A DNA stretch of 64,000 nucleotides from Sarcomyxa edulis (lineage: Eukaryota; Basidiomycota; Agaricomycetes; Agaricales; Mycenaceae). Below are positions 36,208 to 48,413 of the stretch, piece by piece. The stretch spans positions 620,001 to 684,000 of the forward strand of contig QUOL01000009.1 in the NCBI GenBank assembly GCA_009761415.1, given 5' to 3'. A program made the translations under genes and the position numbers. Under the pieces are notes generated by a model. It was not told the DNA's origin. It did no database searches and saw only the letters and a program-made list of their open reading frames with translations. The number at the start of each line of letters is the position of its first letter. Position 1 is the stretch's first letter.

Positions 36208-37356
36208 TCAACGAACGAACAACCGCTTAGACCGGAGCGGCCTCGCAGCACCCACTCTCCCCGTCTCATCCTGATAGGACCTGTATGCCTCACGAAGATG
36301 ATCTGGGGATAGAGGGCCAGTGTCGCCACGGCGTTCTTGGACGGCTCGAGCTGATGAGTGGCATATATAAATTGTACTGTTGATATGAGATGGGTAGAAT
36401 GACGTACCTTTCTCGATGATCTCACCGACGAAGACTTTGGCGAATCCGGCCACAATTTGGGCAACTGGTTGAGATACTTGCTGGCCAAGGGTTTGTTGTA
36501 TTACCTAGAGAGTCGTTTATGAACTCGAAGTCTAGACAAGATAACGGGTCAAATAACCCACCTTTCTGACGGCCTGTTTTGGCAACGCATGTCGTCTATA
36601 CGCCTCAAACCTCTCGTATTGCGCAGGACTGAAATTATCCATTAGTACTCTACAAACAGAGGGTAGATAATTGATGAGTGAAGCGTAGTAGAAGAGTTGG
36701 TCAAGGATGAGGTACTTGAGGTTATCCTTCGATTGACTCTGCCATGATAGCTGAGCAGAGTAATCATCATCGGCCATGGCAGGTAGCAACTCGTCCTCGC
36801 CTTCACCATCTTCCTCTCCTCCGCCTCCGCCTCCTGCGGCATTCTGTCGGGCAGGCACAGCGGCACCGAGGGGAACGATAGGTGCAGCGACACCCGGAAA
36901 GCTAATCAGGCCATCCGTCGGTAACTGCGGTATAGATTGTCCTCCAGCCGAAGATGAGTCAGGCATGCTCAAAGATTGCGACAACTGAATTTGTACTGGC
37001 GTTTGCTGCCGCTTGAGGCTGGCTCCAAGAACCCCATCTTGTCCTAATCCACTACCGCTGCCGCTCCCACTCCCACTCGCCTCCTCTGCACTCATAGGCA
37101 CAGCCCAGTGTACATGAGTAAGCTGAGGACTAGATTGAGAGAACGCGGGGCTGCTTTCGTGAGAATTGGAGCCTATCCTCGGGGATCCTGCGGCACCTTT
37201 GACAGGTTTTCGACCGCGTTTCTTCCCTTCTACAAGTGGATTTTTGGGACGGCCGCGAGGTTGGCTGCTATTCACAAATATGTTTTGAGATTCCGCGTTG
37301 TCATTCTGGGAATCTCCAGAAGACGATCCAGGTAATGAAGAGAAAGATGGATTCAT
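36208..37356 (-). CDS. TAF11: TFIID subunit TAF11 (TAFII28 histone-fold)
   Basis: TAF11 pairs with TAF13 through a histone fold inside TFIID and helps load TBP. Three exons (37356-36562, 36504-36408, 36350-36208) give 344 codons plus stop. The conserved domain is C-terminal, built across both introns: [57 protein letters not shown] and [16 protein letters not shown]. The N-terminal 190 residues are low complexity, with an AT-hook-like RGRPKN and KKRGRKPVK, a Gly-Ser run and an acidic run EEDGEGEDE. The first ATG is 37356. It shares a 157-bp divergent promoter with the Iec1-like gene. Assignment is firm. Confidence 0.93.
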
Positions 37357-37513
37357 GAGGTTGAAGCTTTGAAGTTCGAGGTGAAGACCGAATGGGGTGT
37401 CACGTGTGACCGAGCCCTTCGTTGTCGTCACGTCTCGTCACGGACCACGGTTGTCCTCAGAAATTTAAAATCTGAGATCTCAAAATCTATTATTTCTCCT
37501 GGCCTTTGCCGCG
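37357..37513. promoter_or_regulatory. Divergent promoter between TAF11 and Iec1-like gene
   Basis: 157 bp separate two oppositely directed start codons, both of chromatin/transcription genes. The sequence includes GTCACGTGTGAC near 37399-37410, a 12-bp palindrome with a CACGTG E-box core. No TATA box is evident. Confidence 0.55.
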
Positions 37514-38859
37514 ATGGCTAGAAGTGTTTACAGCTCATCTCCTTCTCCTCTCGCATCTCCATCCCCCTCGTTCTCTGAAATATCCATGGACGATTCAGAC
37601 GACTCTGAAGCGAACAACGAACCAGACGGTCTTGGTCCTTCTGTTTCTCGTCCAAACTCACCGCTTGGCATGATTTCTCTGCCTTCCCCGGTGACGGACG
37701 ATGTTATAAAGTGTCTCTGGGAAGACTGTGGTATCATATTTACTCATCTACCTACTCTCATCCAACATATCCATGACGGTACGCACCTAAGACTAAGCTT
37801 TCGTTTCCCAAGAATCAACTGAACAGTATCCTTTCAGATCACATCGGTGTACACAAATCAAACTACACATGCGAGTGGGCAACATGCTCTAGACGCGGCC
37901 TCGCGCAAACATCTCGTTTCGCGCTCATATCCCATATCAGATCACACACTGGCGAAAAGCCATTCACTTGCCTTCGTCCAGGTGCCCATTCATCTTTGAC
38001 TCATATTTCTGAACTACATTTTGAAGACCATTTAGAATGCGATAAATCGTTCACTCGCTCAGACGCTCTTGCCAAGCACATGCGCCTTCAGCACAATATT
38101 GATCCTCCTGCCCCAGGTCGCGGAGGTGGATCTCGGAAACGCAAACGCGAAATCGACCTACCACTCGCTACACACCTTGGACTTGGTACTTACTCTCCGT
38201 ACCCCTCTGAGAACGATACTCCCCTGACAACACAAGCCAGAGGAAACGCGGGAGGCCAGGCAGGATTTAACACCTTCAAGCTGGAACCGCGCGCCGGCCC
38301 TTCCATGTCTGATGAGCATTTAGGCAGTGATGTTGGTGCAACCATTACTCGCGATCGCCACTTCACTCGTTCTGCCGCAGCGGCTGCTGCTGCTGCTGTC
38401 GCCGCTGCCGCTGCCAGTGCTAGACCTCAATCCGCAAGTCCTCCTTACTCTCCCACCAACACCTCATTTCATGCCAATCACAACGGGAATGGCAACAATC
38501 GAAACGCTAATGGTAATGGTACTCAGAATGGGACGGCTGTGGAACCATACGATTCTCCGGATTTCATTCCAGCATACCTAGTCCCTCACATCTCTCCCAC
38601 CACCGATCTGATATTCGGCCGTAGCCAGCCGATGGTTATGTATCTCATAATGAAGGCGAAACATCGTCATGCGCTCCAGCAACACGAAGAACTACTGGAA
38701 CAATTGAGAGTTATCAGGGAGGATTTGAGAAGAGAAAAGCAGAGAAAGGAAGAGGCCGTCAGCGCCCTTTTACGCGGAGTTTTTGGGTGCGTTTTTTTGA
38801 ATATCTTGCCCTCCATCTTGGCTCACGTTGTCGTAGTCCTCAGCAGGCTGAACCGCTAA
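37514..38859 (+). CDS. C2H2 zinc-finger protein, Iec1-like (INO80 complex)
   Basis: The nearest known family is fission yeast Iec1, a zinc-finger INO80 subunit. Exons 37514-37778, 37838-37981 and 38036-38859 give 410 codons plus stop. Fingers start at about residue 70: KCLWEDCGIIFTHLPTLIQH, then YTCEWATCSRRG with LISHIRSHTGEKPFTC, and ECDKSFTRSDALAKHMRLQH; C and H ligands are all present. A basic patch GGSRKRKRE follows. Then come poly-Ala (about 15 Ala), an Asn/Gly-rich run and a C-terminal domain PDFIPAYLVPHISPTTDL. It ends in a charged helix HEELLEQLRVIREDLRREK. An optional intron near 38787-38845 would change only the last residues. The fingers could alternatively mark a sequence-specific factor, but their order and the C-terminal helix fit Iec1. 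Confidence 0.8.
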
Positions 38860-39983
38860 TAAGGCCCATTCCTGAACCGGTTCAGCACCATCCTCGTGTC
38901 TACTCCCGCAATGATAGTCCTGGCGCATCCCCTCCTTTATAATCGCCTCATTATGATAGGACTTTTTTAGTCGGCTTTTTCTTTGTGTGTACACAACAGC
39001 TCGTTTGTATTTTGTTTTCCCGCTAAATCATTAATAATTTGATTCTTCTGGAGGCCCGATTCAAGCGCGCCCATAAACACACCAAGGTATACTCCATCTA
39101 TCTGTGCTTGATCCCAGTGGCACCCTACAGATGAAGTAAGTGTGTCAGAGACGAGTATGAGTCAACGTGTTGAGGCTAAACACTTACGGACACAAAGACA
39201 GAATCAACAAAAGTATGTGGCTGAGCAAAAGACCTTATATTTCCTCTATTCTGCTCGCGTGGCCGCGTGGACAGCTAACTTGAAAGGATTCTTAAAACGT
39301 CCGAAGAACAAACAACCATAAAGGTAATTAACGCGCTTATGCTCTCTCTGCCACTTGTCTCTAACATATTCCTACTTCTTGATTCGGCTATATACAAAGC
39401 ATACATATCCTCCAAGAATGTCAAACAAATTGATATCTAGTTTCGACCTCAATCCTGAAATCGATGGACAGGCTCGGCTGGCGAGATCTCGTATACCGGT
39501 GCGCCTCACCCACTGAAGGACACGAAAACCATATATTGATTGGTATCGATTTCACAGAAAGGCATCAAGCTTCGAAAACCTCACAACACGTCTAGGGCGA
39601 CTGACATGACGCGAAAAGTTGATTTTGGCGAAGGTACGAGAGCCAGAGATATCCAGAGTTGTAATGCAGTAGCTCACAACAGCCGCCTTGGCTCTACATT
39701 CAGGTCCATCTTCAAGAGATGCGAGTACTTGTAACACACCCACACATATACGCACGCACAGCCTTGATCTCGACAGTGGCCAAGTGGCAGCAGTGGCAAA
39801 TGAGGCCAGTGGCTCACACGCCACGAGCGAGACTAGACCCACACCCATTCGTCATAAGCTATCTCAAAAACTCACAAATGTCAGTGTGCTCCCTTCATTC
39901 AAGATTGAGCAGCAAACTTACTCGATTTTCGTAAGCAGAACGACAACGAAGGTGTAGAGAGTCTGTTCGAAAAAGTCATCGCT
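38860..39983. other. 1.1-kb region with no supported gene except a possible small first exon
   Basis: Both strands carry only short frames. Splice-like signals and an ATG near 39878-39883 (ATGTCA, then GTGTGC) could form a tiny first coding exon of the next gene, joining to an acceptor at about 39934. Apart from this I see nothing; part must be the Iec1-like 3' UTR and the next promoter. Confidence 0.35.
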
Positions 39984-41958
39984 ATGACAAACCAGCTCAA
40001 AGCTAAGGCAAAGAGGCTGGAGCGATTGTCCGCCTCTCAACTGGCGCGCTGGGTGATACTTGAGTCTGATGCCACAGCTCAGATAGAGGAGTTCCGTCTA
40101 TTAACCCTGGACCTTGACGCTCATTCTACTTCTGGCGGGAACGCAAAGAATACCCGACTACCTAGCAAACGGCCGCGTTCTAGTTCTTCTTCAATCACAG
40201 ATGATGAAGACGACCACGAAAATCGACCATCGGGTCCTGGTGTAGGCACTAACAACAAACGTCGACGCCTCTCTGCATCTCAGTTTGATTATCCCTCTTC
40301 TCCCTCTCTTCTATTTCCCGAAGTCCCTCTGCAACGTCCCTCAGTCTTGACAAGTTTACCTCCCACTATCTCACCTCCCCATAACCCTCATCGTCCGAAT
40401 GTTGACTTCTCCACCTTCATCTCCCCTACAGTCTGCTCTCCGGTATACTATCCTTACTCCCCAACTCCATCGAGATCGTTGTTCGATCCCCCTCATCCTC
40501 CTCGTTCTCCCCAGTCCTCCTACCAACAACGCCCATCTCCTGCTATTCTATCTTCTCACATTCTTGATCCGACTACCTCCCATTCTCCATCATACCACCC
40601 TCGTAGTCCGTCACCTCTTTGCTCCCTGCCTCCCTCCATTCACAACCAACACTTTCGTCCGCCTTCGCCTCCCATTCCTTCTCATCAATGTTCCCACTTT
40701 GCCCCCGCTACTCATTCATATGCTAGACCTATAGATCATCGTGATGATCTCCGAGACCAGCCTCTCAGACCCTCTATCGCATCCCCATATCGGGTCTATG
40801 ATCCTTTAGGCCAGTATCATCCCAGCGGTCATCCTGTCGGCAATCTTAATGACAGTTCTCATACTACGGAATTCAACCAGGATATTGTGCCCGGCGAGGA
40901 ACATTATGACCGTTATGGCCAACTGAACAACTCGAATCCGTCTGGCGTTGTCCAAAATTATCAGAGTCAAAGCCGGTCTCCTCGTCATCAAGATATTCAT
41001 CCTTACCCCTCTCCTCACCGCCATCCTCGTCATGATTCACCCCATCGATCTCATCCTTATAATACGCGTGCTCCAGCTCGGGAAGAACAACGAGCGCCTA
41101 CATCTTACAGACGGTCTCCCAGCCCACATGGTCCATCCACAGGTCCAATAGATGACTGGCTTAATTCAGACGGTCGCTACGTACTCCCACTTCCTACGCG
41201 CTCTTCACTTTCCTCTAATGATCCTCGCATGAGGACAACCAGTAGGTTTGATCCCCCGTTTCCTAGCTCTTTGTTGTCGGGTGGAACAAACGATCTGCCC
41301 ACGTTGACGAGTACTTTCAGGCCACAGTCGCACACTCCACCTAGATTCAACACAGCATATTCATATAATTCTGGACCTCGGCCCCAGCCTGCCAGAGATG
41401 GTTCCACACACCCTCATCTTGCACAATCTCATAGGAATCATTGCGAGTCTGACGACATGATGTATACACGTACAAGGACATCCGAGGAAGAGCACCCACG
41501 ATGGATTTCTACGTCTGATCAATATCGAGCGAAATGACCTATACTATGGACGACGAAGGCCATTATCCCCTGATTCTTAGCTATGCGGGTTTTCCTGATA
41601 ATCGAGTAGGTCCTGACCACAGGCAACGAGACCAACTTAATTCTAGAAGTAATGGAGGAGCTACCGTGTTTGAGGAAGTGAATGACCGAAAAGACGAGCC
41701 ATTCAGTTCGTCTACAAAGGCGGAAACAGTGTAGCTTCGCGGCCCTCAGTATTTTCTGTCGCATCAGTGGGCAATTCAGTTCTTCTTCCAGAGTCTATGA
41801 TAGATATATATCGACTACATATACTGTCCCTCCAGACAAGAGTCTCATACGAGGACTGGCAGTTCCTTTCCCTCGATCAAGTCAGGATGATCTGCTCTCG
41901 GCAAGAAAGCAATGCAGCGGTGCTTGTCTATGAGCACGAAAGCAAACAATCCCCATAA
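39984..41958 (+). CDS. Ser/Pro/His-rich low-complexity protein with N-terminal coiled coil
   Basis: I do not recognise the family. The main frame (39984-41512) begins MTNQLKAKAKRLERLSASQL, a short charged helix. It then runs into long Ser/Pro-rich sequence with basic clusters (KRPRSSSSS, NKRRRL) that look like nuclear signals. The open frame stops at 41537, but splicing 41513-41580 and 41666-41706 keeps an open frame to 41958 (621 codons plus stop). The added part looks like real protein (YAGFPDNRVGPDHR, VSYEDWQFLSLDQVRM). The frame is also open upstream to an acceptor near 39934; an extra exon ATGTCA at 39878 would add an acidic N terminus (MSNDNEGVESLFEKV). Possibly a nuclear regulatory protein, but this is inference. 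Confidence 0.6.
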
Positions 41959-42643
41959 AACTCGGCCAAACTCGGCCATCTGCCATACGTTCGTTGCGGT
42001 CATTTGTTCGGAAGTCATTTTCCATCATGGTCTGTATCTTCCACAGTCGAATTTATACAGAAATTCTAGCTACGGTATCTTGGGCTACTTGTATTGTCAC
42101 TCAGCATCCGCATACTCTCTCCAGAGTAGGCTCAATCTTTGGTCAGACTAGTTTCACGATTATTTCCGAGTCACTGTTCAACACATTGTTTCTACATCCA
42201 GGTATGTTCCTCATCCAGCACATTTTGACTTTTAGGGTTGCTCACCTCCAGGATGTAATACCTCCATCAGTAAGAACCGCGAGTAGTCCAACGAATACAT
42301 CTAGGCCGTGCATTATCCATATCCTCTTCTGGAACGTCAATCGACGAAGTTTCGACAGTCTTGCGTCAGTCGGTCGCAGTCGGCTGACTCCAATGGATGT
42401 CAAGAGGTCTCCTATACACTGATATGGTATCAGACATCTCTCCTTCCCAACAAATGTATGTCCGATGTCCGAAATCGCCACTTTGTTGTCTCTGCTGTAG
42501 CGCTCGGAGTCTGGTGACCCCAAAATCTGCTGAGGTAAACTTACCTTCTTCTTTGGCCAGAACACGCGTACACCTGCCGCATAGTCAATTGACTCTCAGT
42601 CAGATGATGTCACGCTAACACCACCTTAGAGGCGACCGTGTAA
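41959..42643. other. Intergenic region, about 685 bp
   Basis: A plus-strand frame of about 140 codons (41994-42422) lacks an early ATG and recognisable features. I regard the region as the 3' UTR and promoter between two genes on the same strand. Confidence 0.35.
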
Positions 42644-44480
42644 ATGGTTCCCATGAGCACACATCGTCTTCAGACCACTATGTCTTCGGCCTCGAAGAAC
42701 TCTGACTTTGATCTGTTTCCTGTCCCAACTAGTACCCCTCCATCATCTCTTTCTCCACGTACTTGGCCTGGGATCAGCCCCTCGTCTACAGCGGCATTGC
42801 AAAGGGTTTTAATTGAAAACCATGAGAAATGGCACATCTTTTTCAACGACCGAGGGTTTCACAAGTATGTTCGATCTCATTTCAGTCGTTTTGTACATAT
42901 GGTCAAACTTGGTCATTCCGGGCAGTCACGTCTCCCATCATGCCCTCGCCAATTGGTCTCTAGGAGCTAGCGGTGCTCTCATAGAGGCCGGATACCAGGA
43001 TGTGGTTGGATCCCAGAGACCAGCATTCAAATCCCCCGAAGAGATCACCCTCAAGAACTTCAACGATCACCTGGGCGACGAACGGTAAGGTCTCTCGATT
43101 CAAGATCTGTCGCAATCATTATCTAACCGACTCGAATTCAACAGATATTATAATGCATATTTGAGCTTCTTCACCGAGATCGTGAAGGAGAAGGGTATGG
43201 CTGCGTCGGTCGAGGAATACATATTCTCTGCCAAGGCGAATTTCGATTCAGCGAGAGGTGTCGGGGAGAAGCAGCCAGAGATGCTGAACCGACTTCTCTC
43301 AAGCATATGCCATCCCCTAATCCATGTGGGATATGGACTCGAATTCGGGTTACCGGGTATGATCATCGAAGGTTAGTCGAGCAATTTGCTCTGCGACTGA
43401 TTTCATAATTTATTTGAGAATCTCTAGGACTTGCAGAGACATGTGTTCACCACCTGGCGGGAGCAGAGCTTATGCTGCCGTCTTTCTTTGAGTCGACTGA
43501 TTCTACGTCGGTCGTGGGGAAGATAATGTCTGGATTCTCGACCCTTAGTCTATCTAGTCCTCGATCTGTCGCCTCTGCCTCCCCTTCTGGAGCGAATGTC
43601 CATGCCTTCACAGTTCTGGCTCGAATGCTCAAGGATGATCGGTTCGATCCTAAACCAAGAGACGAAATGACCATGTTTTCAGGAATGTTGAAGGACCACG
43701 GAGAAGCATTGAAGAAGTATGCCGATCAATGGACTGTCGACATCTCGAACCCTAACGAGATCGAGAAAAAAATTGAAGAACTGGTTTGGATGAACGTAGT
43801 TCTGTATGGCATTGGAGGGTGGAACAGAGGGGATTTCAGAGCTAACTTCTTCCTGTACGTATTCCATGCTACTCTTGATCTACGTGTAATGATAATGTTT
43901 CTCTGTTCTAGTATGCATTTGGTCACGTCGTCTATGTTCATTCCCTCCATCACTGCATACCTCTCTCCACGCTCTCAAGTGCTTCTGTTGCGATCTTATT
44001 TCACGGTTTGTCTCGGATGGTGCGTATTCCCGTAGGATGACGGGGGTAGTCATTGATCAACTTTATAGGTGGGTGGCTGGTGGCCGCCCTATCCTCGACG
44101 TCAAAGACTTCTGTGCCTCTTCTACTGCTAACCCTGCACCTTCGGGTCCCCTGCCGACTCCTTACAAAACGGTTTTACTGTCCCCTTCACATCCGGATGC
44201 TGTGACACCCAATACCTGGCTTCCGCTCATCGAAACGACTATCGTCCACGCCGACGATCACCTCTCCAAACTGCAACGCACGCTGGCGCAGTACGGGGCA
44301 AAGTACGGCACCAGAATCGCTGGATTGCCTGATTTCACTGAAACAGAGCTAGAGGGAGCAGAAAATCTGGATGGTACACTCTTCATACGAATCGCAGGTC
44401 TGACTGCGAAGAGGTTGGGTAGAGTGAGGGAAGGTGAACCGTCTGCTGAATTCTGGGATCGCGGAGGGTTCTATCAATAG
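42644..44480 (+). CDS. Questin oxidase-like protein (AflY/DUF4243 family)
   Basis: Questin oxidase (GedK) opens an anthraquinone ring in geodin biosynthesis, and AflY is its aflatoxin-cluster relative; many fungi also carry family members outside clusters. Six exons (42644-42864, 42926-43084, 43145-43371, 43428-43854, 43912-44019, 44069-44480) give 517 codons plus stop. Diagnostic parts are the His-rich start FHNHVSHHALANWSLGAS (built across intron 1), SSICHPLIHVGYGLEFGLPG with more His residues, and AHNF-like segments replaced here by MHLVTSSMF. The C terminus is WDRGGFYQ. No polyketide synthase or other pathway gene lies nearby, so a role in toxin or pigment synthesis is not implied. The start could also be an internal Met at 42680. 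Metal or oxygen chemistry is expected from the conserved histidines but not proven. Confidence 0.8.
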
Positions 44481-44778
44481 GTCTACGCGGCGAATACGCG
44501 GTCACAACATCGTTGTCTTGCAGGATATGCACCTTCATGCAATTGTACTACCTGTCTCTTTTGACGTCTATGTATTTGTACCGTACCGAATAAAAGTCAT
44601 ACGCAGTCACATGAATCGGTCCTGATTTTACTTGGTCATATGTAGCAAAGGTTACATCCAAGACTCGAGTACGCCAATATCACTGACTAGTGTCATGAAC
44701 AACGCGGGTATACATATCTTAGAAGTCAGACAAATTTGACAGCTAATGCGCGTGATGACCGCGCAAGTGATTTTTTTC

Positions 44779-46214
44779 TCAATGAGAAGCCTTGGAGGGA
44801 ACGTCTTCAATTGAATCAGGCTGTAGAGGAATGATAGAAATGAAAAGGAAAGTTAGAAAATAGAAGTATATTGAGATAAAAGACTGAAACCCTACAAGGT
44901 CATGAAATTCACCCGGTGTCGCCGAAACAATGGTGGAAAGCGACTCATGAGAGGCGCTTGTCGTAATATCGAAGAGACGATCCAAACAGCTTTCAGCAGA
45001 TGGCCGATTGGATGGATTAGGGTCCGTCATGTCTTTCAGAAGCTCAAAAATCCCGTTTGTGACTGGTATAATTTCCTGTTATATAGTCAGCAATGCTATA
45101 TCGAAATGTCTACGAAACGTACAAAAAACCACGCGTAGAACATACGCCCGATCTGATAGATGTCAGCTGCAAACGGGTTATACCGCTCCAGACTTGTTTC
45201 GGGCGCTTTGTGCTCACGTCCTTTTGAGCGAGGTTCAGCTACGCATGCCGAGAGGGGCATTTTGGAGTCAAAGTGCAGCGAGTACCCGAAATCCATGAAA
45301 AGATAGCGTATGGGAAAGGTGGACCGAAATTCAGGAGGAGGATAATATTCCACAATATGATCATCGATAACCGTCCAGCTCATCGGAATCCGTCCATGAT
45401 GATTGATCAATATGTTTTCATAAGAAATATCCTGGGAAAAAACATTTCAACCATCGCTTGACCTCCTGAAGATCAAACTTACTAGATGTGCGATGCGGTT
45501 GGCGTGCAGAAATGCAAGACCCTTTCAAACATGAGCCAATGACTACATCAATAAACATCATATGCCGACATACCTCCACCGTCTGTACAATAATGTCGAG
45601 ACATTCCCAGACTCTCATTGGAAGGAGGAAGTGGGAAGAGTCGCAGAACGGCATTACAACGAAAGTCCAGTCACCGAGCTCAATGAAGTCCAGAACACGA
45701 ACTGTCGCATTCATTGGGTCTGACTGTAGTGGTTCGCTGTTGAGGAGTCTCAATATACGTAGTTCTTCGATATTATCCTCGCCCTTGGAGACGACTTTGA
45801 TGGCCACGTCTCTGTTTGATGCGTCTCGCGCGGCGACTATGAGAGGAAACTAGACGGCAAATTGGTGAGCCAAGCTTCACGAGCATACACATAGCTTACT
45901 GGTTCAAGAGTCGACTTGTAGTTTTCATCGCGGTCTCCGAACAGACCAAATGATTCGGACGCTGGAGGTCCAAGTCGGGGATCTGGTATAGTTATACCTG
46001 ACTCTTCATCGACGTGATATGTATGATACCCCAGTGCTTCAAAAAAAGGTCTCAGAGGTTCCCAAACCTCAGACCATTTCGGAGTGGGGACATCCTTCCA
46101 GGACTGTATAGAATTCGGAAGACGCTAGACACAATGAGAGCAAGATAAGCATGGTCATCAGAGAGAAACAGACCGCGTTCTACGTACCGTTAATCCGTCG
46201 TTTACTAGGGACAT
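44779..46214 (-). CDS. Protein-kinase-like protein, tandem paralog A
   Basis: Seven exons (46214-46188, 46124-45900, 45849-45574, 45521-45483, 45431-45123, 45075-44896, 44820-44779) give 365 codons plus stop. It has a variant kinase fold: the beta-3 lysine in RDVAIKVVSKG, a catalytic loop RIAHLDISYENILIN (HLD replaces HRD, Asp and Asn kept), a DFG motif in FMDFGYSLHF, and an APE-like KAPETSLERYNPFAADI. The C-lobe has YQIGRMFYAWFF and RPSAESCLDRLFD. A conserved N-terminal region holds QSWKDVPTPKWSEVWEPLRP. No glycine-rich loop is obvious. It may be an active kinase or a pseudokinase. Exons 2 to 7 have the same lengths as in paralog B, 320 bp upstream on the same strand, so the pair arose by tandem duplication. 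Fungal-specific; role unknown. Confidence 0.82.
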
Positions 46215-46533
46215 GAATGCTAAGAGGAGGCTTGGAAAGGACGTCGCGTCGCGACTCACCGTGACGAACCACAAAAATTGTGTCAAGTTGCGATCGGAGT
46301 TGTAAAATGATCACTACTTCGAGCGCTCAGCGAAATTGCTTATACTATCGCCTTTTAGAGAGTCGCTAGGATACTATAAGCAGCGCTGAGCGCTCAAAGT
46401 CATTGGGTCAAAGCCATTCCTGATTCGGGGCGCCAATAATGTCATCCAAGAGCGTTTTGGAAGGGTGTACATGTGATCAAAATTCTGGATTGATATATAG
46501 GTCATTTGCGCAATGATTGCACGGCTGCCTTCT

Positions 46534-47976
46534 TCATATAGGATCACCGACGGGAACGTCGTTAATCGAGGAAGGCTGCAGGGGAAAGAATAGAGAGTCA
46601 GAATACATAATGAGGCAAAAGACTGGTTCCATACAAGGTCAGGGAGTTCACCCGCTGTCGCCGAAACGATGATAGAGAGTGACGCCTGGGATGCACTTGT
46701 GGTCACTTCGAGGATACGATCCAAACAAGATTCGGCAGATGGCCGATTGAACGGATTCAGGTCTGTCATGTCTTTCAGAAGCTCAAACAGCCCAGGTATG
46801 ATCGGTACAATTTCCTGTTTGGCATAGATATAGTTAGCGATCATAGAACTGAGAAGATTATGGGTCATACAAAAAACCACGCGTAGAACATGCGTCCAAT
46901 CTGATAAATGTCAGCTGCGAATGGGTTGAATTGCCGCAAGCTTGTTTCAGGTGCTTTGTGTTCACGACCTTTTTCGCGGGGCGCTGCCATGCATGCCGAG
47001 AGGGGCATTTTGGGGTCAAAGTGCAGCGAGTACCCGAAGTCTATGAAAAGATAGCGTATGGGAAAGGTGGACCGAAATTCAGGAGGAGGATAATATTCCA
47101 CAATATGATCATCGATAACCGTCCAGCTCATCGGAATCGGTCCATGGTGATTGATTAATACGTTCTCAAAAGATATATCCTGTGGAGCATCTACATCATT
47201 GTTTTTCGCGAGGAAGATCAGACTCACCATGTGCGCGATGCGATGGGCGTGCAGAAACGCCAGACCCTGTGGATGAAAAGAGCTAATGAGCCAATGGTAA
47301 GCTCAAATTTGAAGACCAACTCACGTCCAGCAGCTTGACGATGATATCTAGGCATTCCCATACTCTCATAGGAAGGAAGAAGTTGCAAGGGTCACAGAAC
47401 GGCATAACGACGAAAGTCCAGTCACCGAGCTCAATGAATTCCAGAACACGAACAGTTGCATTCGTAGGGTCCGACCGTAGTGGCTCGCTGTTGAGGTGCT
47501 TCAAGATATGTAATTCTTCGATATTCTCCTTGCCTTTCGATACAACTTTGATGACTACGTCTCTATTCAATGAGTCCCGCGCAGGAATTATAAGAGGAAA
47601 CTCAATGGAGAATTTGGTGAGCTTCGTGTATCTGACGTAGATATATTGACTTACTGGTTCAAGGATTGACTTGTAGTCTCTACGATCTCCGAATAAACCA
47701 AATGAATCGGACGCTGGTGGCCCGAGGTGAGGATCTGGCATAGTCATTCCTGAATCTTTGTCACGATAAAAAGTGCGATATCCCATTGCTTCGAAGAAAG
47801 GTCTGAGGGGCTCCCATACTTCTGACCATTTCGAATTGGGCGTTCCATCCCTCCAGGATTGGATAGATTCAGGAAGGTGCTGCATACAGAATGTTAAGTA
47901 ATCAGAGAAAGGATAATCGTCGTCTACGTACGGCAAGTAGTTCGTTTTCTGGTGTGATAGTGTTAACTATAGGCAT
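46534..47976 (-). CDS. Protein-kinase-like protein, tandem paralog B
   Basis: Seven exons (47976-47932, 47879-47655, 47600-47325, 47266-47228, 47179-46871, 46814-46635, 46575-46534) give 371 codons plus stop. Motifs match paralog A: RDVVIKVVSKG (beta-3 Lys), RIAHMDISFENVLIN (HMD in place of HRD), FIDFGYSLHF (DFG) and KAPETSLRQFNPFAADI. Identity to A is highest in the C-lobe; for example SWTVIDDHIVEYYPPPEF is identical in the two. Only the first coding exon differs in length (45 versus 27 nt). Both genes lack a signal peptide or membrane segment. Differences between the two lie mostly in exon 1, the tail and scattered substitutions, which suggests that both are under constraint. Substrate and activity are not predictable. 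Confidence 0.83.
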
Positions 47977-48312
47977 TGAGTACTTGTATACCTTAGAGGA
48001 TTCACTCTTTTGATATTCTCGGAGCCACTTGAAGTCTCGAATAGAGCGAGTCGCGCTACCGTGCGATCGGAGTTGTAATCGGTGAACGTTTAAACGTTAA
48101 CAATGTACCACTTCAAGAAGATGGCGCTGTGCTATCCGCGTCTTCTTCGCTTTCGCCTGGAAGGACTCAAGGAAAGAGATTGGTTGGGCGTTCGCTCTCG
48201 TCTGATCTATTAACCTGAGGCATTTGAGCATCGCGGGGTTGACTGGGCTAAACAAGGGGTAAATGTATTTCAACTCGCGTGGCAAAGTCCGATTCCCTTA
48301 AAAGGCCGCCAG

Positions 48313-48341
48313 CTTTTTTTTTTCTTCTCCTCTTCCTCTCC
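48313..48341 (+). promoter_or_regulatory. Pyrimidine-rich tract upstream of URA2
   Basis: A run of T followed by CT-rich sequence ends in CTCTCCAG about 70 bp before the URA2 ATG. Such tracts sit near transcription starts of well-expressed fungal genes. It could also be the 3' end of a 5'-UTR intron. The surrounding 437 bp (47977-48413) is the shared upstream region of paralog B and URA2 and shows no gene. Confidence 0.45.
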
Positions 48342-48413
48342 AGCCGAATTTTGAATAATCCGGGTGGAGAGGAAGACGACATTTCTTCTACTACCTACTA
48401 TTCAATCAATTCA

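Noticed and set aside
42644..44480. Questin-oxidase-like gene as part of a polyketide cluster
   Set aside because: No polyketide synthase, transporter or cluster regulator lies nearby. The neighbours are kinase-like genes, URA2 and an unknown protein.
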